Assembly (NCBI GenBank): GCA_024643585.1
Contig: JAHEMP010000103.1
Coordinates: 1 to 7,656 of the forward strand
Source: Crocinitomicaceae bacterium
GTDB lineage: Bacteria; Bacteroidota; Bacteroidia; Flavobacteriales_D; Crocinitomicaceae
Length of the DNA stretch: 7,656 nt
Direction of reading: 5' to 3'
The position numbers and the translations under genes are program-made. Under the pieces are notes generated by a model. The model saw nothing but the letters and a program-made list of their open reading frames with translations. It was not told the origin of the DNA and searched no databases. Below, piece by piece: positions 1 through 5,591 of the stretch. The number at the start of each line of letters is the position of its first letter. Position 1 is the stretch's first letter.

Positions 1-632
1 TTTAAAAATGCGAAATCATTTGAAGTAACAGCCTTAATTAGATGATCTTTTTTAACAATTGTATCTCCTACTCCTACTGTAAAAAATGGGGTAAGGTTAA
101 ACTTTTCAGAAACATAAAGTGGATTTATACCTTTGTTGTAATTTCCGTCTGAAAGTAAGGTTATGGCACCTACATTTCTATTGTAAAAATCATTATGAAT
201 CCTTTCCAAAACCGAAGAAATATCTGTTTGATTCCCATTAAAACTTAGAGTAGACGTTGTATCTTGATTCAAAGAAACAGAATAATAATCAAACTTATCA
301 CCTAGCCTTTTTTCTAGGTTAGTTGCAAAACTACCAAGTTCTTTTCTCACCTGTATAGAATCGTTGTAGTTCAATACGGATGAGGAGTTATCGATAATTG
401 TAATCACAACTGGTTTTTCGTCGCGGTAATTTTTGTACTCAAAAAGTACACCTAAAAGCAACAGAAATAACAGAATAAAACTAGTCGTTCTGGCAAAAAT
501 CAATAAAAATCTTTGACTCTTTTTGATCTCATTAACCCATGCTTTCTTTTTGTACAAAAGCAACGACAAGGCCACAGAAATAGCTGTCCAAGGCAAAAGC
601 CACCAAAGTGATATGTCTGAAATCCAGTTCAT
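1..632 (-). CDS. Membrane-anchored von Willebrand factor A (vWA) domain protein, partial (C-terminus cut by window edge)
   Basis: The visible 210 codons start at the ATG at 630-632 (MNWISDISLW) and stay open to the left edge. Two hydrophobic segments lie near residues 8-27 and 46-66, joined by a short basic loop, so the protein sits in the cytoplasmic membrane. A vWA domain follows from about residue 74. Its metal-ion-dependent adhesion site looks intact: the DxSxS motif is D81-S83-S85 (DNSSS), the threonine is T136 (QTD) and the aspartate is D162 (LLSDG). This matches a Bacteroidota family of two-helix-plus-vWA proteins, typically much longer than the part seen here and of unknown function; an ion-dependent protein-binding role is inferred. 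The gene lies 71 bp downstream of the DUF3078 gene on the same strand, so co-transcription is possible, although a good -7 box lies in the gap. The AT-rich leader has no clear Shine-Dalgarno sequence. Confidence 0.82.
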   Translation of the reverse strand, partial: MNWISDISLWWLLPWTAISVALSLLLYKKKAWVNEIKKSQRFLLIFARTTSFILLFLLLLGVLFEYKNYRDEKPVVITIIDNSSSVLNYNDSIQVRKELGSFATNLEKRLGDKFDYYSVSLNQDTTSTLSFNGNQTDISSVLERIHNDFYNRNVGAITLLSDGNYNKGINPLYVSEKFNLTPFFTVGVGDTIVKKDHLIKAVTSNDFAFL

Positions 633-652
633 TTTTTCGTTTACGAAAGTAA

Positions 653-660
653 CAAACTTA
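653..660 (-). promoter_or_regulatory. Candidate -7 box for the vWA gene
   Basis: The minus strand reads TAAGTTTG, an exact match to the Bacteroidota -7 consensus TAnnTTTG, about 20 bp before the vWA start codon. No TTG (-33) element lies at the expected 19-21 bp spacing, so this is a half-supported promoter. If real, the vWA gene can be transcribed separately from the DUF3078 gene upstream. Confidence 0.35.
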
Positions 661-703
661 ATGGTCTTTCAGCTTCAGTGAATTTTAAAAAATGGTAAAT
701 AAA

Positions 704-1651
704 TTACTTTTCAGGTTCTACATAGTTTTTAATCGTAAATGACATTCCAAGGCCAAAAACAGATTTAAATTGAGTTCTTGGTCCAATATTCCCGTTTCTA
801 TCTGTAATGGCAATATCGTCATCGTAAATTATATTCCACTGTAAGGATGTTGACAACCAGTCATTTACTTTAAAGGTGAACAAGGTTTCAGCATTGACGT
901 CGACGTTTTGAGGGTTGTCTATATAATTACTGAATAACTGTAAACTACCTTTAAACTGGATGTTTTTTGCTATTTCTTTGGAATATTTCATTTGAAGGTA
1001 GGCACCAAATTCTCCTCTAAACTGTTTACCTGCCTTAATAATTTCACCCATCGCATCATATTCTGCAGCTTTTACCCCAAAAGAACCCAAATTGGCCAAC
1101 CTATCGGATTTGACAAAAGTCATTTTGGAAGCCAGTGGTGATATAAAAACTGAAAAATTATCACTTGGTTTATAGTCTACACCCAAGGCGATTGTAGCAT
1201 ATCCAGGCGCCATAAATCTTGAAACTGCTATTGAGTCATTTGGATAGGCGAAACCATCCAACGTCTGCGTCCTAAAATTTCCCAAAAAGGAAAAATAATA
1301 ATGTTCTTTTAACTTCTTTCCTACGTTTGAATTTATCTCGACTCTGTCATCTGTTTTTTGAAACCTTTGACTACCATCTGTTATTTTACCCAAATAATTC
1401 ACTGCACCTAATCCTACATAAAGATCATTGTCCCATTTAAAATTATTTTTACTGTAGTTTGCGCTGGCTCCGAAAAAACCTAATAAAGCGACATTATTTC
1501 GTCCACCTGCATTCCAATTAATAAATGCAGTTTGACTGCCGTTAAAACCAAAGACAAGTCGGTTTTTCCAATTTTTTGGCAATGTATCTGCCGACTGCGA
1601 CAATACCGAATTAGCCAATATCATCAATGAAATTAGTAGTATAGTTTTCAT
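704..1651 (-). CDS. DUF3078 domain-containing protein, predicted outer-membrane beta-barrel
   Basis: This 315-residue protein opens with a Sec signal peptide (MKTILLISLMILANSVLSQ, cleavage near residue 19). The mature part starts with the pattern characteristic of DUF3078 proteins: a tryptophan-containing strand, then a conserved block around residues 41-54 (TAFINWNAGGRNNV). The rest alternates polar and hydrophobic residues in strands such as 76-84, 118-127, 214-224, 230-242 and 257-274, and ends near an aromatic-rich strand (SFTIKNY), as in outer-membrane beta-barrels. The function of the family is not known; outer-membrane location is inferred from composition and signal peptide. The length suits the family. 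The start at 1649-1651 is supported by the signal peptide immediately following it. It is divergent from the thiolase gene and precedes the vWA gene on the same strand. No terminator was seen after its stop. Confidence 0.87.
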   Translation of the reverse strand: MKTILLISLMILANSVLSQSADTLPKNWKNRLVFGFNGSQTAFINWNAGGRNNVALLGFFGASANYSKNNFKWDNDLYVGLGAVNYLGKITDGSQRFQKTDDRVEINSNVGKKLKEHYYFSFLGNFRTQTLDGFAYPNDSIAVSRFMAPGYATIALGVDYKPSDNFSVFISPLASKMTFVKSDRLANLGSFGVKAAEYDAMGEIIKAGKQFRGEFGAYLQMKYSKEIAKNIQFKGSLQLFSNYIDNPQNVDVNAETLFTFKVNDWLSTSLQWNIIYDDDIAITDRNGNIGPRTQFKSVFGLGMSFTIKNYVEPEK

Positions 1652-1670
1652 AAATTGAGATTTTTTTGAG

Positions 1671-1717
1671 TAAACATAACGAAAAAAGTAAATTTAAAAA
1701 AATGCTAATTCTTGCAA
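1671..1717 (-). promoter_or_regulatory. Weak candidate promoter for the DUF3078 gene
   Basis: Two imperfect -7 boxes face the DUF3078 gene. TATGTTTA (minus strand of 1671-1678) is the nearer and has no TTG at proper spacing. TAAATTTA (minus strand of 1689-1696) has a TTG 18 bp upstream (minus strand of 1715-1717), slightly short of the usual 19-21 bp. Both lack the final G of TAnnTTTG. The second option would place its -33 element inside the left arm of the palindrome at 1711-1734. Confidence 0.2.
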
Positions 1718-1734
1718 TTTCAATTAATTGCAAG
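1711..1734. promoter_or_regulatory. Perfect 9-bp inverted repeat between divergent genes, possible operator
   Basis: CTTGCAATT (1711-1719) is followed by a 6-base spacer (TCAATT) and by its exact reverse complement AATTGCAAG (1726-1734). It lies in the 147-bp region between the divergent DUF3078 and thiolase starts, so it is not in a terminator position and has no adjacent T-tract. The right arm ends 7 bases before the TTG element of the thiolase promoter, and the left arm overlaps a possible -33 element of the DUF3078 gene. Two-fold symmetry at such a site suits a dimeric regulator. The regulator is unknown and no regulatory gene is visible in the window. Confidence 0.45.
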
Positions 1735-1741
1735 TCATTTA

Positions 1742-1772
1742 TTGCGGTTCAATGAGACTTGTCTTAATTTTG
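1742..1772 (+). promoter_or_regulatory. Candidate Bacteroidota-type promoter of the thiolase gene
   Basis: TTG at 1742-1744 and TAATTTTG at 1765-1772 are separated by 20 bp, matching the Bacteroidota -33/-7 pattern (TTG, 19-21 bp, TAnnTTTG). Transcription would start near 1778, leaving an A-rich leader of about 20 bases before the ATG at 1799. A second match, TATTTTTG at 1773-1780, lacks a TTG at the right distance. The position argues against starting the protein at the in-frame ATG at 1712. Confidence 0.55.
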
Positions 1773-1798
1773 TATTTTTGTACTCTAAAAAAATAAAA

Positions 1799-2977
1799 AT
1801 GAATAAAGAAGTATATATTGTTTCTGCGGTCAGAACACCTATTGGAGCGTTTATGGGAGGATTATCCACTGTTCCTGCAACTGCATTGGGATCAACAGCC
1901 ATTAAAGGAGCATTGGAAAAAGGAAATGTTAATCCAGAAAATATAAATGAGGTTTTCATGGGGAACGTGTTGCAAGCTGGTGTTGGTCAGGCACCTGCGA
2001 GACAAGCGGCTTTAGGCGCTGGATTAGGCCAAAATGTACCTTGCACAACTGTAAACAAAGTATGTGCTTCTGGAATGAAAGCTGTCATGATGGGAGCCCA
2101 ATCGATTATTGCGGGAGATAACGAACTAGTTGTTGCTGGAGGAATGGAAAATATGTCTATGACTCCACACTATGTCTCAGGAAGAAATGGGACCAAATTT
2201 GGAAACATCGTGATGTTGGATGGTATTACGCAAGACGGTCTACTTGATGTTTACAACAAGGTACCTATGGGCACATGTGCTGAATTATGTGCTACAGAGC
2301 ATAATATTTCCAGAGAAGATCAGGATAATTTTGCAATCAATTCATACAAAAAATCTGCTGCTGCTTGGGATGCTGGCAAATTTAATGACGAAGTCGTGCC
2401 TGTTTCTGTTCCTCAGCGAAAAGGTGATCCAATTATTGTTTCTCAGGATGAAGAATATAAAAATGTTTTCTTGGATAAAATACCTAGTTTGCGACCAGCA
2501 TTTAAAGGTGATGGGACTATAACAGCAGCCAACGCCTCTACCCTAAACGATGGAGCTTCTGCATTAATCCTCGCGTCAAAAGAAGCAATTGATAAATACG
2601 GTTTAAAACCAATCGGCAAAATTGTTAGTTATGCGGACGCGGCTCAAGCTCCTGAATGGTTTACGACCGCTCCGGCAAAAGCAATACCTGTTGCTTTAGG
2701 AAAAGCAAATCTTACAGTTGCAGACATTGATTTCTGGGAACTAAATGAGGCATTCGCCGTTGTAGGTATTGCCAATACTAAAATATTAGGAATTGATCCA
2801 TCTAAAGTTGATGTTAATGGCGGTGCGGTTGCAATCGGTCATCCTCTTGGAAATAGTGGGTCTAGAATTTTGGTAACTCTAATTCATGTGTTAAAACAAA
2901 ACAATGCTAAATTAGGTGGTGCGGGAATTTGCAATGGTGGCGGAGGCGCATCTGCTATGATTTTGGAGAATATATAA
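1799..2977 (+). CDS. Acetyl-CoA C-acetyltransferase (type II thiolase, ACAT1-like)
   Basis: The 392-residue protein condenses two acetyl-CoA into acetoacetyl-CoA or thiolyses acetoacetyl-CoA (EC 2.3.1.9 is most likely; longer 3-ketoacyl-CoA substrates cannot be excluded). The thiolase set is complete: nucleophile C89 in NKVCASG, N316 in NEAF, H348 in GGAVAIGHP and C378 in CNGGGGASA. The CNGGGGASAM ending and the stretch DVYNK at 150-154 resemble human mitochondrial ACAT1 (T2) more than the CIGGG-type bacterial enzymes. From recalled ACAT1 numbering, its potassium ligands correspond to Y183, A243, A244, A246 and V344 here, all matching. The start at 1799 (MNKEVYIVSAVRTPIG) fits the family's N-terminus and follows a promoter; an upstream in-frame ATG at 1712 would add 29 atypical residues. 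The gene appears monocistronic, with a terminator directly downstream. Symbols such as atoB or thlA are used for relatives. Cytoplasmic. Confidence 0.95.
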   Translation: MNKEVYIVSAVRTPIGAFMGGLSTVPATALGSTAIKGALEKGNVNPENINEVFMGNVLQAGVGQAPARQAALGAGLGQNVPCTTVNKVCASGMKAVMMGAQSIIAGDNELVVAGGMENMSMTPHYVSGRNGTKFGNIVMLDGITQDGLLDVYNKVPMGTCAELCATEHNISREDQDNFAINSYKKSAAAWDAGKFNDEVVPVSVPQRKGDPIIVSQDEEYKNVFLDKIPSLRPAFKGDGTITAANASTLNDGASALILASKEAIDKYGLKPIGKIVSYADAAQAPEWFTTAPAKAIPVALGKANLTVADIDFWELNEAFAVVGIANTKILGIDPSKVDVNGGAVAIGHPLGNSGSRILVTLIHVLKQNNAKLGGAGICNGGGGASAMILENI

Positions 2978-2989
2978 ATTTAGTATTAT

Positions 2990-3032
2990 ACGAAAAAAGT
3001 CCCGCATCGAATAGATACGGGACTTTTTTCGT
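2990..3032. terminator. Bidirectional intrinsic terminator between convergent genes
   Basis: The arms at 2990-3004 (ACGAAAAAAGTCCCG) and 3018-3032 are perfect 15-bp reverse complements; past one mismatch, three more pairs (3006-3008 with 3014-3016) close a five-base loop. The GTCCCG core is flanked by six A on one side and six T on the other, so the transcript has a GC stem and U-tract in either direction. It lies 13 bases after the thiolase stop and 13 bases after the stop of the convergent sialidase-like gene, and can serve both. Confidence 0.9.
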
Positions 3033-3044
3033 TACATTAATCCT

Positions 3045-4508
3045 CTATAATTTAATAAGCTTAATGGATTTCGAAGAACCATTAGAACTTATATTCAAAA
3101 AATATACACCTGACTTAAGATTCGTATTATCTATCTTAATACTAAATTGATCATCCACCAATTCTATGTTGTTTTTTTCAATGATAGTTCCATTTGGAGA
3201 AATTAATTGATAGAAAATATTTCCATCCAAGGCCTCTCCATTGATTTCCCATGAAATTAATGAAGGGTTCGGACGTACATTTATTGTACTATTTGATGAT
3301 AAATTTTCTGTTTTTAAATAACTTGAATATGTCCCAGATCGATACTTGACTACATGTTCATAATAATCCTCCCATACTACCCATATCCTTCCTTCAAATA
3401 ACATCACGTCCACTCCCCCTATTCGATCTGTATCTGCTATCACTTGAGCCGTGTTCATTCCATTAGTTATATCCTCTGTAAATTGTACCGCCAATTCTTG
3501 AACTCCATTCGAAACTTGCTTCCAAGCAAAGGCCATGGCTTTTGAATTGTAATCTACTCTTGGAAAATTTTGGGAATTCAATTGCGCCGGTGTAGTCTGA
3601 TCCAAGGGAATTGCTAGAGAACCTGTCACACTAATTAGAGACGAAATATTATAGTAGACCCTAGTTGCTCCTGATGCACTACTCATATATGCCGTGTAAA
3701 TACTATCACCAACAATTACTGCATCGGGACCAGATGCCGGACAAGACATGATGGACCATCCTTGTTGGTCCACTCCCATTCCGCTTGGAAATGTAAGCCC
3801 ACCATCGCTTGAAACTCCAACCCAAATATCACGAACATTGTTGTTGTTATCCCTATACGGCATGGCAACTCGATTTCCATTGCTAACAATTTTACTCGGA
3901 CAACAATCGCAAACCTCAGAAGTAGTGCTACTAAATTGACTTGCTAACACGCTAGCCGAAAAAGTCAATCCCATATCATTTGATCGTGATACCACCCATC
4001 TTGGATTGGTATATCCAGGATCGAAACGCATAAAGCCAACAATAGGATTTCCTTGATCGTCAACTGTTACGGTTGGGAACCGCCCCACATTATCACCAAG
4101 ATAATAATCCACTCTTACTGGATTATTGAAGGTAACTCCTCCATCAAATGAAGAAGTGCAGAAAATATGATTATTTGTGTCTGTGTCAGGAACGACTTTG
4201 TAAACGGCAAAAACAGTATCTCCTTTTGAAGCGATATCTGGCCCCATCCAATTGGCCCCTGCAATATTTACAGAATTTGGGCTTAAAGTAACAGGCACGG
4301 TAAAGCCATTGCCATTCCACTTTGAAAAATGCATTGCCCCATTCCCATACCAAGAAACTAAAGGATTTCCGGAGGCGTCACCCACAATTCTTGGAAAATT
4401 ATATCCATAACCTGATAAAGAAACAGATGAGCTCGTGTCCCAAATTATTTGATTTTGTCCAAAACAAGTTGCAGAAGAAATAATTAAAAAAAATAGTCCT
4501 ATTTTCAT
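3045..4508 (-). CDS. Secreted sialidase-like beta-propeller protein with T9SS type A sorting domain
   Basis: This 487-residue protein has a signal peptide (residues 1-18, cleavage near CFGQ), a beta-propeller body of about 380 residues and a C-terminal T9SS sorting domain from about residue 410 (VRPNPS at 411-416, LKSGVYFLNI at 464-473, ending SIKLIKL), so it should be exported through the outer membrane and attached or released there. The propeller carries three Asp-box motifs (SSFDGGVTF 119-127, SNDMGLTF 176-183, SSDGGLTF 233-240) and repeated blade starts of the form FPxV/I followed by a GNPxV/W strand (38-53, 144-159). A cysteine motif CDCCP (200-204), YRDNNNNVRDI (218-228) and SCPASGP (255-261) place it, from memory, among sialidase-family proteins of unproven activity. 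I could not assign a catalytic Arg triad, Tyr or Asp, so sialidase activity is not supported. It follows the methyltransferase gene by 152 bp; I saw no clear promoter or terminator in that gap. It shares a terminator with the thiolase gene. Confidence 0.85.
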   Translation of the reverse strand: MKIGLFFLIISSATCFGQNQIIWDTSSSVSLSGYGYNFPRIVGDASGNPLVSWYGNGAMHFSKWNGNGFTVPVTLSPNSVNIAGANWMGPDIASKGDTVFAVYKVVPDTDTNNHIFCTSSFDGGVTFNNPVRVDYYLGDNVGRFPTVTVDDQGNPIVGFMRFDPGYTNPRWVVSRSNDMGLTFSASVLASQFSSTTSEVCDCCPSKIVSNGNRVAMPYRDNNNNVRDIWVGVSSDGGLTFPSGMGVDQQGWSIMSCPASGPDAVIVGDSIYTAYMSSASGATRVYYNISSLISVTGSLAIPLDQTTPAQLNSQNFPRVDYNSKAMAFAWKQVSNGVQELAVQFTEDITNGMNTAQVIADTDRIGGVDVMLFEGRIWVVWEDYYEHVVKYRSGTYSSYLKTENLSSNSTINVRPNPSLISWEINGEALDGNIFYQLISPNGTIIEKNNIELVDDQFSIKIDNTNLKSGVYFLNISSNGSSKSIKLIKL

Positions 4509-4660
4509 TTTTTCGACGTTTTAATTCACTAATCTACAATATTTTCGATTTAAGAAGTGGATAAAAAATCCTGCAGAATAAAAGGTATAAATTGACAATC
4601 CAGAAATTAGAATTCCCAACTCAGTAGCTAAATAATGTAATTTCGAATTTCCAAAAACAC

Positions 4661-5431
4661 TTACTTTTTTCTAGCAATATATAGAATTTCACTTGATGGA
4701 ATTCTATATCTTTCAAACTTCTCTGCAGATATTTTGTCTTTCAAATGGAATTCTTCTACCTCGAATCCTGCTCTTCGCAAGTAATCGGGATAATCTAACC
4801 CAAATAAACGAACATGATCTTTTTGCCAAAAATGTTTTTCTCTTTCTTCAGGACTTGTAATTGACGCGTCCTCATATGTTGTTGTTCTGGTAACGTCTTG
4901 AGGAACCTGCATAATTGCCCATCCACCTGATTTCATAACACGAAAAAGCTCGCTCATACAAATATTTGGATTGTCGACATGTTCCATTACATGATTGCAG
5001 AATACAACGTCAAATTTATTATCTTCTAATGGGATGGAATGCAAATCAAAATGCATATCAGCAATTGGACTAACCAAATCAGCTGTTAAATAATCTAAAT
5101 TTTTCTGAACCTTGAACTTATGAATGAAACATTGTTCCGGCGCAATGTGTAAAACCTTTAAATCTCTTTTAAAGAAATCTGAAAAATCTCGCAAATACAG
5201 CCACATCAGTCGGTGTCTTTCCAATGTCAAATCACCTGGACAAAGCACCCCTTCTCTGTGAGCAATATTGGATCCATAGGATAAGAACTTTCGGTAACTT
5301 TTCCCGCAAACAGGACATTCTACGTTATTTCCTTTGTATAGCAAGGGAGCAATTGCCTTGAATGGATAGCTTAATCGGATCAGCAAAGGTCTTGGTAAGG
5401 TGTTCAGTAAAAAATTGTATACTTTTTTCAT
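4661..5431 (-). CDS. Class I SAM-dependent methyltransferase with N-terminal cysteine pair
   Basis: The 256-residue protein has a short N-terminal region rich in hydrophobic and basic residues, then a zinc-ribbon-like pair C39-P-V-C42-G and a third cysteine in VLCPGDLTLERHRLMW (62-77). A Methyltransf_11-type fold follows: strand 92-96 (KVLHIAPE at 92-99), acidic D118 in YLTADL, a conserved FDVVFCNHVMEHVDN block (140-154), then RVMKSGGW (164-171). Motif I reads LHIAPE instead of the usual glycine-rich GxGxG loop; to my recollection this is normal for a subfamily often found near glycan and glycosyltransferase genes. The substrate is unknown; no glycosyltransferase is visible here. The protein ends in basic ARKK. 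The start at 5429-5431 follows an A-rich leader. It is divergent from the peptidase gene and lies upstream of the sialidase-like gene on the same strand. Confidence 0.87.
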   Translation of the reverse strand: MKKVYNFLLNTLPRPLLIRLSYPFKAIAPLLYKGNNVECPVCGKSYRKFLSYGSNIAHREGVLCPGDLTLERHRLMWLYLRDFSDFFKRDLKVLHIAPEQCFIHKFKVQKNLDYLTADLVSPIADMHFDLHSIPLEDNKFDVVFCNHVMEHVDNPNICMSELFRVMKSGGWAIMQVPQDVTRTTTYEDASITSPEEREKHFWQKDHVRLFGLDYPDYLRRAGFEVEEFHLKDKISAEKFERYRIPSSEILYIARKK

Positions 5432-5448
5432 GTTTTTTTCTCGCTGAG

Positions 5449-5456
5449 CAAATTTA
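5449..5456 (-). promoter_or_regulatory. Candidate -7 box for the methyltransferase gene
   Basis: The minus strand reads TAAATTTG, an exact TAnnTTTG match, 17 bases before the methyltransferase start codon, which gives a short leader ending in an A-tract. No TTG lies at the expected 19-21 bp upstream, so only the -7 half is supported. Confidence 0.4.
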
Positions 5457-5543
5457 ACAAAGTAATATATAAATGGTCTTAAACATTTAAAACTTTATAA
5501 ATTAATCTTGTTGATTAAAAACATACATATATTTTAATCTACC

Positions 5544-5590
5544 TTGCAAAAAAATTCGAATATCACTTAATTTTAAGTACGATATTAAGT
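5544..5590 (+). promoter_or_regulatory. Candidate promoter with overlapping TTAAGT repeats upstream of the peptidase gene
   Basis: TTG at 5544-5546 and TAATTTTA at 5568-5575 (one mismatch from TAnnTTTG) are spaced by 21 bp and would start transcription a few bases before the ATG at 5592. The -7 box lies inside a palindrome, ACTTAA (5565-5570), TT, TTAAGT (5573-5578), and TTAAGT recurs at 5585-5590, 12 bases on. In such AT-rich DNA the repeats may be chance. Confidence 0.3.
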
Positions 5591-5591
5591 A

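Noticed and set aside
1712..1798. In-frame N-terminal extension of the thiolase (29 residues)
   Set aside because: It spans the proposed promoter and the palindrome, has no thiolase-like sequence, and the family N-terminus begins at 1799.
1735..1959. Minus-strand open frame of 74 codons
   Set aside because: It lies antisense to the thiolase start and promoter and has no recognisable features.
2220..2522. Plus-strand open frame of 100 codons within the thiolase gene
   Set aside because: It is an out-of-frame shadow of a strongly conserved thiolase coding sequence.
2929..3150. Plus-strand open frame of 73 codons across the terminator
   Set aside because: It overlaps the thiolase end, runs through the terminator hairpin and into the antisense of the sialidase-like gene.
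3748..3939. Plus-strand open frame of 63 codons
   Set aside because: It is antisense to the middle of the sialidase-like gene, which has clear Asp-box motifs.
3045..4508. Calling the secreted propeller a true exo-alpha-sialidase
   Set aside because: Asp boxes mark a propeller fold but do not prove activity, and I could not identify the arginine triad or the catalytic tyrosine and aspartate.
4509..4660. Search for a small gene, terminator or promoter between the methyltransferase and the sialidase-like gene
   Set aside because: I saw no hairpin with a T-tract and no TAnnTTTG box with proper spacing.
5502..5518. Inverted repeat TTAATC-N5-GATTAA between the methyltransferase and peptidase genes
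   Set aside because: Arms of 6 bp in such AT-rich DNA are expected by chance, and it does not line up with a promoter element.
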